Origin: GCA-020343675 sp964462945
GTDB taxonomy: Bacteria > Planctomycetota > Phycisphaerae > Sedimentisphaerales > Anaerobacaceae
Length of the DNA: 20,486 nt
Reading direction: 5' to 3'
NCBI GenBank assembly: GCA_964462945.1
Contig: CAYWZW010000086.1
Span: forward strand, 1-20,486
Both the position numbers and the translations under genes were made by a program. Each line of letters opens with the position of its first letter. Position 1 is the first letter of the stretch. Of this stretch, positions 6,467-13,363 are shown piece by piece. Under the pieces are notes generated by a model. That model saw only the letters and a list, made by a program, of their open reading frames with translations. It was not told where the DNA came from and searched no databases.

Positions 6467-7980
6467 AGCCCGCGACGAGCATGACAATTTTGAAAGCCTG
6501 CGGCATCAGCAAGTCATTTCCGGGCGTGCAGGCGCTTTCTGCAGTTGACTTTGACTTGAGAGAGGGAGAGGTCCACGCCCTTGTAGGAGAGAACGGAGCC
6601 GGAAAGAGCACGCTGGTTAATATCATCGCCGGCCTGCAAAGCCCTGACGTGGGCCGGATGTACCTCAATGGACAGGCGTATCAGCCGAGCACTAAAGCAG
6701 ATGCCGAAGCACACGGTATCAAGATGGTCATGCAGGAGCTGAATCTGATCTCCAACCTCAGCGTCGCGGAAAACATTTTCATTGAGAAGCTCCCAAGGAG
6801 GTTCGGATTCGTTGATTATGGCAAGCTGAACCGGCGCGCCCGCGAGCTGATGGAGCGAGTGGGCCTTGGAAACATTGAACCCGATGTGCCGGTGAGGCTC
6901 CTGGGCGTCGGGCAGCAGCAGATGGTTGAAATCGCTACGGGACTCTCGCGGCGCTGCCGGATACTGGTGCTGGATGAGCCGACCGCCTCGCTGACCGACC
7001 GTGAGATCGAGCTGCTTTTCGCTCAGATCAGAAAACTGAAAGCCGAAGGGGTCGGCGTTATCTACATCTCGCACCGGATAGAAGAAGTTGTTCGCATCGC
7101 CGACCGTGTCACGGTGCTGAGGGATGGATCGGTTGTCTCAACCTGTCCGACGAGCGAGTCGAGCGTCAACGGCATTATCTTCAGGATGGTGGGTCGTGAC
7201 CTGGAGCACGAGCGTTTGCGGCACGGCTCGCGCCCGGGCCCGGTGGCGCTGCGAGTTGTCGGGCTGAACCTCGGCGATAAGGTCAAGGACGTCAGTTTCG
7301 AGGTTCACCGGGGCGAGATTCTTGGCGTCGCGGGACTGATGGGCTCCGGCCGCACGGAGACGATGCGCGCGGTCTTCGGCGCCGACAGAGCTGACAGCGG
7401 TGCGATATTTCCGTCCGAAGCGCCCGAGCCGGCCAGGATTCGCACGCCGCGTGACGCGGTGCGAAACGGCATCGCTCTCTTGACGGAAGACCGAAAGGAG
7501 CAAGGGCTGTTGCTGAGCTTGGCCGTGCGCGCTAATATCTCGCTGACGCGATTGAGCGGCGTCAGCCGATTCGGCTGGATGGATTTATCCCGAGAACGCT
7601 CCGTGGCTGGACGGTACATCGAAGCCTTGTCGGTGCGCTGTTCGTCCCCCGAGCAGGAAGTCCGCGAGCTGAGCGGCGGCAACCAGCAGAAAGTGGTCAT
7701 TGCAAAATGGCTGTACCGCAACTGCGATATTCTCATTTTTGACGAGCCGACCAGGGGTATCGACGTCGGAGCCAAGTTTGAGATATACCACACGCTTAAG
7801 GAGCTGGCGGAGAGGGGAAAGGCGATTATTTTCGTTTCATCGGACCTCAAGGAGCTAATGGCCGTCTGCGACCGTATTATGGTCATGTCGGCGGGCCGGG
7901 TTGCAGCCACATTCGGCAGGGAGCATTGGAGCCAGGAAAAAATCATGTCTGCCGCATTCAGCGGGTACATGAGTGCCTGA
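6463..7980 (+). CDS. rbsA: sugar ABC transporter, duplicated ATP-binding protein (RbsA/MglA type)
   Basis: Cytoplasmic energy-coupling subunit with two fused ATPase domains, 505 aa. Domain 1 has Walker A GENGAGKST (42-50), signature LGVGQQQ (147-153, a loose form of LSGGQ), Walker B ILVLDEP (167-173) and switch His204. Domain 2 has the usual degenerate P-loop GLMGSGRTE (291-299), an intact signature LSGGNQQK (403-410) and Walker B LIFDEPTRGID (424-434). A degenerate second Walker A is normal for this family, so only one site is expected to hydrolyse ATP fully. The ATG at 6463 overlaps the preceding stop as ATGA; an in-frame ATG at 6481 is an alternative. The permease gene follows 20 nt downstream. 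Confidence 0.95.
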   Translation: MKPATSMTILKACGISKSFPGVQALSAVDFDLREGEVHALVGENGAGKSTLVNIIAGLQSPDVGRMYLNGQAYQPSTKADAEAHGIKMVMQELNLISNLSVAENIFIEKLPRRFGFVDYGKLNRRARELMERVGLGNIEPDVPVRLLGVGQQQMVEIATGLSRRCRILVLDEPTASLTDREIELLFAQIRKLKAEGVGVIYISHRIEEVVRIADRVTVLRDGSVVSTCPTSESSVNGIIFRMVGRDLEHERLRHGSRPGPVALRVVGLNLGDKVKDVSFEVHRGEILGVAGLMGSGRTETMRAVFGADRADSGAIFPSEAPEPARIRTPRDAVRNGIALLTEDRKEQGLLLSLAVRANISLTRLSGVSRFGWMDLSRERSVAGRYIEALSVRCSSPEQEVRELSGGNQQKVVIAKWLYRNCDILIFDEPTRGIDVGAKFEIYHTLKELAERGKAIIFVSSDLKELMAVCDRIMVMSAGRVAATFGREHWSQEKIMSAAFSGYMSA

Positions 7981-8000
7981 ACAGACACTAAGAGAATCTT

Positions 8001-8972
8001 ATGCGAGAGATGGTGAAGAATAGAATAGCGGATCTGCCTGCCGTTGTGACGGATTATCTCGGCATGGCCCTGGCGTTGGCCGGGCTTATCGTCTTCTTCG
8101 GTCTTAAGGCGGACAATTTTTTTACGGTGACGACATTCAGAACCATCGCCAACCAGGTCCCGGACATAACCATCGTCGCGGTGGGAACGACCTTCGTGCT
8201 GATCATTGCCGGGATCGATTTGTCCGTGGGCTCGGTGATGGCCTTGGCCGGTGCGGTGCTGGGTCTTTGTCTGGTTGAATTTCATTTTCCGCTGCCGCTG
8301 GCCATCGTTGCGTGCCTGCTGGTGGGTGTCCTGTGTGGAACTCTCAACGGGCTGGTCGTGGTAAGCTGGCGGCTGCCGTCCTTCATCGTTACGTTGGGGA
8401 TGCTGGAGATCGCGCGAGGTGCGGCCTACCTGGTGACAGGATCGCGAACCATCTATATCGGCGGGCCTGTGGAGGTGATCGGCGAGGCCTCAGTTCTTGG
8501 GCTTTCTCTTCCATTCATCATTGCGGTTCTGATCGTAGCGGCGGGGCAGTTGGTTCTTTCGCGGACGGTTTTCGGCCGTTACCTGATTGCCATCGGCACG
8601 AACGAAGAAGCCGTTCGGCTCTCCGGGATCGATCCGCGCCCGCTCAAGCTGGCGGTCTTTCTTCTGTGCGGGGTCCTGACTTCTGTTGCGGCGGTGATAC
8701 ACACGGCGCGGCTGTCATCGGCGGACCCCAACGCGGGCTATGGCCTGGAGCTTGCGGCCATTGCTGCGGTCGTCATCGGAGGCACCAGCCTGATGGGCGG
8801 CCGCGGTTCGGTGGTTCGCTCATTCTTCGGTGTGCTCATCATTGCGGTCTTAGGAACCGGCCTGGCACAGATCGGAGCCCAGGAATCGACCAAGCGCCTC
8901 ATCACGGGCTGTGTTATTGTAACGGCCGTCATCCTGGATCATTACCGCCAGCGAATCCGCCCCGTGAGATAA
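8001..8972 (+). CDS. rbsC: ribose-type ABC transporter permease
   Basis: Inner-membrane permease of the RbsC/BPD_transp_2 family, 323 aa, with about eight to ten hydrophobic segments. Family markers are AGIDLSVGSVMALAG (70-84), the cytoplasmic coupling loop GTNEEAVRLSGI (199-210) that meets the ATPase, and GGTSLMGGRGS (260-270). The start ATG at 8001 has a weak AAGAGA site. It is the last gene of the five-gene operon. Only one permease gene is present, so the channel is probably a homodimer as in classical ribose systems. No clear intrinsic terminator follows; instead an AT-rich inverted repeat begins 20 nt after the stop. Confidence 0.94.
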   Translation: MREMVKNRIADLPAVVTDYLGMALALAGLIVFFGLKADNFFTVTTFRTIANQVPDITIVAVGTTFVLIIAGIDLSVGSVMALAGAVLGLCLVEFHFPLPLAIVACLLVGVLCGTLNGLVVVSWRLPSFIVTLGMLEIARGAAYLVTGSRTIYIGGPVEVIGEASVLGLSLPFIIAVLIVAAGQLVLSRTVFGRYLIAIGTNEEAVRLSGIDPRPLKLAVFLLCGVLTSVAAVIHTARLSSADPNAGYGLELAAIAAVVIGGTSLMGGRGSVVRSFFGVLIIAVLGTGLAQIGAQESTKRLITGCVIVTAVILDHYRQRIRPVR

Positions 8973-8991
8973 TCACTAAACACTGTCCTGA

Positions 8992-9048
8992 AAATCCTAA
9001 ACCCTAAAGGTTATTTGGCAATTTCAATTTTGATATTATTTAGGATTT
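8992..9048. repeat. AT-rich inverted repeat downstream of the permease gene
   Basis: AAATCCTAAA (8992-9001) is repeated in exact reverse complement as TTTAGGATTT (9039-9048), with a 37-nt loop rich in CAATTTCAATTTTGAT. The wording resembles dispersed intergenic elements that are common in planctomycete and related draft genomes; that comparison is from memory. It could act as a weak 3' structure for the operon transcript. Confidence 0.45.
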
Positions 9049-9148
9049 AGATATTGGGATTGGGTGCTGCAATCCTGCTTTTTTAGGGGGTAACGGCCCG
9101 ATTGTTGGCATTTTTGAGGTCTCGAACCGACGTCCGATAACAATTCAT

Positions 9149-9177
9149 TTGACATATTCTTCGAGATTCTGTATAAT
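9149..9177 (+). promoter_or_regulatory. perfect-consensus sigma-70 promoter for the FHA-GAF gene
   Basis: TTGACA (9149-9154), a 17-nt spacer and TATAAT (9172-9177) match the sigma-70 consensus in all twelve positions and in spacing. The predicted start near 9184 leaves a leader of about 120 nt before the ATG at 9305. That leader contains a repeat rich in CGCAATACGA. Confidence 0.8.
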
Positions 9178-9229
9178 AGCGCTTCAAGCGAACAGGAGTC
9201 CAAACGTCCGTGAGGCGTCGCGCGTGATG

Positions 9230-9287
9230 CGTAGTGCGTAGAACGAGTCGCGCAATACGACATGCGAATACCAGATACGCAATACGA
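9230..9287. repeat. imperfect inverted and direct repeat in the leader of the FHA gene
   Basis: CGCAATACGA occurs twice in direct orientation (9251-9260 and 9278-9287, 27 bp apart). CGTAGTGCGTA (9230-9240) and TACGCAATACG (9276-9286) are inverted repeats with one mismatch, so a stem of about 11 bp could form in the transcript just upstream of the ribosome site. The whole stretch is built from variants of the words GCGTA, TACGC and AATACGA. Confidence 0.5.
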
Positions 9288-9304
9288 GATGCCGGAGAAG
9301 AACG

Positions 9305-10189
9305 ATGCGCATAGTCGTGAAACAAAAAGACGGCAACACCAAAGAGTTTCAATTTGCACAGGGACCTATTTCCATCGGCAGGGGGGCTAACAGTCATATT
9401 TTTCTGCCTGACAAGGCGGTCTCAAGACAACACGCGGTGATCAACAGTACCGACGAGGGGCGGTGGGCTATTGAAGACATGGGCTCCTCGAACAAGACGT
9501 ATCTGAACGACAAGGCAATCGACAAGGCTGAAATCAAACACGGCGATTGTCTTCGTATCACCGATTTTCTGATCGAAATCATTTTCGAAGAACAAGCCGG
9601 CGAGGAAATGCCGATCCAGCCCGAAGATACGCTTCAACTCGAGGCGGCCCTGGCGACGCCCAAGCATGAAACCGTGGTCAGAAGGCCCGATGCCCAGCAC
9701 GCGCCCGCGATGAGGCTGGCGGCCAAAAGACTCACCGATTTTTCAAAGGCCACCGAGAGAATATTTGATGCCGGCACGCTCGATGAGCTGTTGCTGACCT
9801 TGCTGGATATTACATTGGAGCAGTTCAACGCCTACCACGTTTGGTGTGCTTTGCGGACGCAGCCCGCAGGCCCCATGATCTGTCACGGGGGCAAACGGCG
9901 CGACGGCTCGCCGGTTCAACTGAGCGAGCTGCAGCTCGGCGACAAAATCACTCAGGCGGTCGAAAAGGGCCAGTTCTTTGTCCTGCCGCGCGTTTCAGCT
10001 CAAATGGAGGCGAAGGAACGAATACGCTCGGCCATGGTCGCGGCGGTCATGCGTCAGTCCGGCTGTTTCGGCGTGCTCTACGTGGACAATGCCATGATCC
10101 ACGAGCACTACAGTCTCAGCGACCTGGATTACCTGATGCTTATCGCCATGCACACGGCCGCGATACTTAAAAAATTTGTGGATGAGTAA
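9305..10189 (+). CDS. FHA-GAF domain signalling protein
   Basis: A 294-aa cytoplasmic protein with no signal peptide. Residues 1-92 form a forkhead-associated (phosphothreonine-binding) domain: IGRG (24-27), SRQH (40-43) and GSSNKTYLN (60-68) are the conserved ligand loops, with Arg26, Ser40, His43 and Asn63 intact. A polar linker (about 95-140) leads to a GAF-like domain at about 145-290, recognised by the opening helix (KATERIFDAGTLDELLLTLLD) and the strand CFGVLYVDNAM (254-264). There is no output domain such as a cyclase, kinase or sigma-54 AAA module, unlike many FHA-GAF proteins, so it may be an adaptor for Ser/Thr kinase signalling. The start is fixed by GGAG 7 nt upstream. It stands alone behind its own strong promoter. 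Confidence 0.88.
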   Translation: MRIVVKQKDGNTKEFQFAQGPISIGRGANSHIFLPDKAVSRQHAVINSTDEGRWAIEDMGSSNKTYLNDKAIDKAEIKHGDCLRITDFLIEIIFEEQAGEEMPIQPEDTLQLEAALATPKHETVVRRPDAQHAPAMRLAAKRLTDFSKATERIFDAGTLDELLLTLLDITLEQFNAYHVWCALRTQPAGPMICHGGKRRDGSPVQLSELQLGDKITQAVEKGQFFVLPRVSAQMEAKERIRSAMVAAVMRQSGCFGVLYVDNAMIHEHYSLSDLDYLMLIAMHTAAILKKFVDE

Positions 10190-10332
10190 GCAAGCGGCAC
10201 CCGGATGTTGTCGAACGCCTCAAGGCCATCTTCGAGAAGACCCTCGCTAAAGTACCCATGACAATCAGGACACAATTGTTTTCGTTGATATGGCCGCTTC
10301 GTATGTTCTATTTTTACATTCCGGAAACATGA
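10186..10332 (+). pseudogene. possible C-terminal remnant of a sulfatase gene
   Basis: A frame open from 10186 to the TGA at 10330-10332, with no start codon, encodes the segment HPDVVERLKAIFEKTLA at its beginning. This resembles the last helix of family S1 sulfatases, where a HPDVVxRLKA-like segment is common. After about 22 residues the translation turns hydrophobic and unrelated. It lies directly after the FHA gene and its last bases overlap the convergent DUF5696-like gene. I read it as the leftover 3' end of a lost sulfatase gene. The match is short, so chance similarity remains possible. Confidence 0.35.
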
Positions 10333-12179
10333 TAGCCCATAGGCTCGATTTCTTTTCCGTCGGGTAGTTGATAGGGCTTGTCGCCGAAGTTGACTGTGAC
10401 TGTGACGCCGTTGGCAAAGACTGTTTGCTGAACGTCTCGATCCGGCGTCAGGAAGCGATGGTCGGTCATCTCGGCATAGCCGACGGCGCGAGTGACGGGG
10501 CAGATATTCTTATAGCTCCGGGCAAAGCGGTCTTTGTTTTGCTCCCATACCTGGCGGTTGAACATGAACATCGGGGCCGTCCCGTAGAGAATGTTGAAAA
10601 GGTCCCGTTTCCGCCATATCGCAGGCAGCTTATTGTTGTAGTCGCCCCAGTACCATTGTGACACGACGCAGTCATGATACACCAGCTCCCAGAGCGGCAG
10701 CCGGTACTTGTGGCCCACTTGGAATTTAGCGACGCGCTCCGGGACTTCCTCCAAAATCTGGCCCATGTTTCGCCCGGCGTCGGGGACGCGGTACGGCCCG
10801 AGGCTGAGCATGCCCTCGAAGTAGTGGACGTAGGGGACCGCCGCATCGTGCCCGGTCTCGCTGCCGGTTACCAGCTTCATTTTCTCCGACATATAGCGCA
10901 GAAGCTCCATCTTCCAGTGCCGGCTTTCGCTGCGGGTCATCGAATGGTCCGGATGGTAACATTCGCGCCACGGCGAGGCCGTCGTCGTGTCGATGAAGCG
11001 GCAGCGATAAGCGTGTGTCTTGAGCTCGGCGGGGACGCGCTCGGCGGCGTACTTCAGCGCCTGCTTGTCGCACAGGACGCCACACGGATACATCTGGCCG
11101 TCCTTGCCTTTCACTTGCCAGCCTTTCTGCCAATTGCCGGCAGCGTCGAGCATGATGTCCTGGGGCCAGGCGGCCTGCGTCCAGTCCGAATGCTGGCCGC
11201 GGAGTTGATCTTTGACGACCTGCGGGTCCATCAGGTCCTGGTAAATGTCGTAACGGCTGGTCAGGACGCCGGTCATCTGGTTCATCGCTTCGATGACCTC
11301 GGGCGCCGCGCGGTTGCTCCAGAGAATACGCTCGATGTCGAGCGACCGGGCCTCGCGAACGATGGAAAGAGCGTCTTTCTCCCACGACCACATATTGACC
11401 GCGCCGATGAGCAGGTCCACGTTTGGGTTCTCACTGCGTTTTTGTTCGAGCGTTTTGAACAAGCGTGCTTCCTGCGCATAAGCGCGGTATCGTTTGCATA
11501 AGGCGACGTGACCGCCTTTGTCGAAGAAGACGTAGCGCAGCTTACGGGTGTAGCCGAAGGTCCTTTTCTGGGAGTCCCATTCAGGCGCGAGGCAGAGCTT
11601 CCCATCAATTCGCTTTATCGCAATAGAGGCGTCGTCGGGCGTTTCGATGATCGCCATGTATCCCTGCCGGCCATCGGTGGCTCCCCAGAAGGGCATACAT
11701 ATCCCATGTCCGCCGTATGCGATGAGCCGCATCGTGTTGATTGTCTCATCCTCGACGGCGTAGGAGATTCCTTCGTTCATCGGGACCACCAGATACGTGC
11801 CGGGTTCGGTGACGAACGGGTGCGGAAAGCTTAGCGCCGATTTCATTTCTCCCTCGGCTAAAAGCTCCACGGTGAATTCGGCCTTATCCGCATCCAGGCG
11901 CAGTTTCATTTGGACGCCCACGTTAAGCCCCGGCTGCTGCCAGGTCATGTCGAAGCCATCTGCGACTTGCCGGACGTCCGCCGGTTTGCCTTTGGCCAGG
12001 ACGGCTTGTCGCCATGTGTGACCGGTTCGCCTGTCGGCGACCGAGACTGTTGCGTTATCCGTATCAACGGTGACCGAGATCGCCGCATTACCGACGGAAA
12101 GCTTCTCTGCAAAGGCGCCGGATGAACAACACAGCAGCACAATTAACACTGCTTTGAAGGTTCCCCTTGTTGTGCTCAT
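10314..12179 (-). CDS. exported glycosidase-like protein (DUF5696/GH101-like)
   Basis: A 621-aa secreted protein. A signal peptide ends at AFA|E (residues 22-24). Residues about 25-240 are beta-rich and resemble the beta-sandwich that precedes the barrel in GH101-like enzymes. From about 255 (LLIGAVNMWSW) it follows a TIM-barrel-like pattern with RCRFIDTTTASPWRECYHPDH in the middle, GSETGHDAAVPYVHYFEGML, and ELVYHDCVVSQWYWGDYNNK near the C-terminus. These late motifs are what I recall for DUF5696 proteins; the Asp of FIDTT and the Glu of GSETG or ELVYHD are candidate acids. No activity can be assigned with confidence. It is the last gene of the minus-strand exported cluster, has AGGAG about 7 nt before its ATG, and is set 162 bp from its upstream neighbour by a palindromic repeat. 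Confidence 0.72.
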   Translation of the reverse strand: MSTTRGTFKAVLIVLLCCSSGAFAEKLSVGNAAISVTVDTDNATVSVADRRTGHTWRQAVLAKGKPADVRQVADGFDMTWQQPGLNVGVQMKLRLDADKAEFTVELLAEGEMKSALSFPHPFVTEPGTYLVVPMNEGISYAVEDETINTMRLIAYGGHGICMPFWGATDGRQGYMAIIETPDDASIAIKRIDGKLCLAPEWDSQKRTFGYTRKLRYVFFDKGGHVALCKRYRAYAQEARLFKTLEQKRSENPNVDLLIGAVNMWSWEKDALSIVREARSLDIERILWSNRAAPEVIEAMNQMTGVLTSRYDIYQDLMDPQVVKDQLRGQHSDWTQAAWPQDIMLDAAGNWQKGWQVKGKDGQMYPCGVLCDKQALKYAAERVPAELKTHAYRCRFIDTTTASPWRECYHPDHSMTRSESRHWKMELLRYMSEKMKLVTGSETGHDAAVPYVHYFEGMLSLGPYRVPDAGRNMGQILEEVPERVAKFQVGHKYRLPLWELVYHDCVVSQWYWGDYNNKLPAIWRKRDLFNILYGTAPMFMFNRQVWEQNKDRFARSYKNICPVTRAVGYAEMTDHRFLTPDRDVQQTVFANGVTVTVNFGDKPYQLPDGKEIEPMGYHVSGM

Positions 12180-12205
12180 ATTGTCTCTCCTAATGTGCCT
12201 GAAAT

Positions 12206-12346
12206 GGTGATTGGTGATTTATGATTTATGAATTTCAATTTATGATTTGGCTTTCCGCACCGGCAAAGCCCCAATCAGAATTCATAAATAATAAATAATA
12301 ATTCCTCACGCGTCGCTCATTCACCAATCCCCAATTACCAATCACC
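12206..12346. repeat. 141-bp nested palindromic element that supplies the stop codon of the oxidoreductase gene
   Basis: The outer arms GGTGATTGGTGA (12206-12217) and TTACCAATCACC (12335-12346) are inverted repeats matching at 11 of 12 bases. Inside, ATTTATGAATT (12224-12234) and AATTCATAAAT (12279-12289) form a perfect 11-bp inverted repeat. Much of the interior is built from ATTTATG, CATAAATAATAA and CCAATC words. The right outer arm runs into the oxidoreductase gene: its TGA stop (12344 to 12342 on the minus strand) comes from the arm sequence GGTGATTGG. The element fills nearly all of the gap between two cluster genes. Confidence 0.6.
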
Positions 12347-13328
12347 TTTTTCGGGCTTTTTCAATGAGCTCGGGCACAGAGACGGCGGCTCCGCCTTTGG
12401 CCTTGGATTCGTCCGCTGCGGACATGAAGGCGAAGATTTCTATTGTCTCAGCTTTTGGTACGGGGACATAGCCCGTTTTGAAGAACTTAATAATCTCGTC
12501 CACAAGGGGCTCGTAGCCGGCGGATTTGTCACCTTGAAGGATGGCCTTGCTGCCGAAGACCGTTACACCATAGCTGCTCTTGGGCGTCCGCAGCCCTCGA
12601 TACGTTCCGATTCGCCCGTCTTTCCAGAGGCCCACGACGAAGTCGCAGTCCTTGGTCTGAGTGCGTTGAACCGTCTGGCAGCCGGTCCCCATGACGGCAA
12701 AGAGCATCTCGACACCGTGCACGCCGTACCAGTACAGGTCGGGGTGGTGCTCTTCAAGGCTGCATGGACTGAACACGTCGCATCCGAGCACCTGGCCGGC
12801 GGTGTCCTTTTCCTTTATCTCAACGATGGCCGGATAATACCGCAGCGACGAGCTCGACCAGCATGGCACGTTGTTTTGCTCGGCCAGCCGGAAGATTTCA
12901 ATCACGTCGGCAAGATTGCCGGCCATGGGTTTATCAATAAAAAGAGGTTTCTTCGCGGCGATGACGGGCTTGGCTTGTGCGAGATGGGGCCGGCCATCCA
13001 CGCTCTCCAGCAATATGCCGTCCACTTTTTGGCAGAGTTCCTCGATAGACTTGACGATTTCCACACCGTGTTTGTCACGAAGCGTCTGGGTGAATTTCTC
13101 CACCCGGCTCGCTGAGGCTTCTACATCGGGTGAGCCGCCCGGATAGCCGGCGACGACCTTGCATCCGGTTTTTTTCGACGGATCGTTAATGAAACTCGTA
13201 AAGTCCGTAACGTGGGACGTGTCCAGGCCGATGATGCCGATGCGAAAGACCTTCTGTTCGGTTTGAGCCTCCGCCGACAGTGTCAGGAACGCGGTTAACA
13301 CGACGGTTAGCAGAATGTTGCGGTACAT
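12342..13328 (-). CDS. exported Gfo/Idh/MocA family oxidoreductase (Sec signal)
   Basis: A 328-aa NAD(P)-dependent dehydrogenase-like protein with a Sec signal peptide (residues 1-21, cleavage at AEA|Q). The N-terminal Rossmann domain begins FRIGIIGLDTSHVTD (29-43), a loose form of GxGxxG. The family lysine motif is kept as IDKPMAG (131-137), after DGILLESVDGRPHLAQAKPVIAAKKP. The C-terminal alpha/beta domain includes EEHHPDLYWYGVHGVEMLFAVMG, with HGVEML in the position where the family carries catalytic His and Asp residues. The ribosome site AGGAGGTG is strong. Periplasmic members need a tightly bound cofactor, because free NAD(P) is absent there. It is 35 nt downstream of the Tat-type oxidoreductase in the same unit. 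Confidence 0.88.
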   Translation of the reverse strand: MYRNILLTVVLTAFLTLSAEAQTEQKVFRIGIIGLDTSHVTDFTSFINDPSKKTGCKVVAGYPGGSPDVEASASRVEKFTQTLRDKHGVEIVKSIEELCQKVDGILLESVDGRPHLAQAKPVIAAKKPLFIDKPMAGNLADVIEIFRLAEQNNVPCWSSSSLRYYPAIVEIKEKDTAGQVLGCDVFSPCSLEEHHPDLYWYGVHGVEMLFAVMGTGCQTVQRTQTKDCDFVVGLWKDGRIGTYRGLRTPKSSYGVTVFGSKAILQGDKSAGYEPLVDEIIKFFKTGYVPVPKAETIEIFAFMSAADESKAKGGAAVSVPELIEKARKR

Positions 13329-13363
13329 AGTGACACCTCCTAAATGATTAGCTTCAGTTTCTG

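Larger units (their letters stand above)
8973..9304. other. 332-bp gene-free interval with two repeat elements and a strong promoter
   Basis: No gene is visible here. From left to right it holds an AT-rich inverted repeat (8992-9048), a short unremarkable stretch, a consensus sigma-70 promoter (9149-9177) and a repetitive leader (about 9213-9290) ending in the ribosome site GGAG at 9294-9297 of the FHA gene. Confidence 0.6.

Noticed and set aside
9230..9287. Possible CRISPR-like array
   Set aside because: There are only two 10-bp direct copies at 27-bp spacing, with related words between them and no cas genes nearby; it is a simple repeat.
9184..9304. Riboswitch in the FHA gene leader
   Set aside because: The leader is long enough, but it is built from short repeated words and I could not recognise any known aptamer core.
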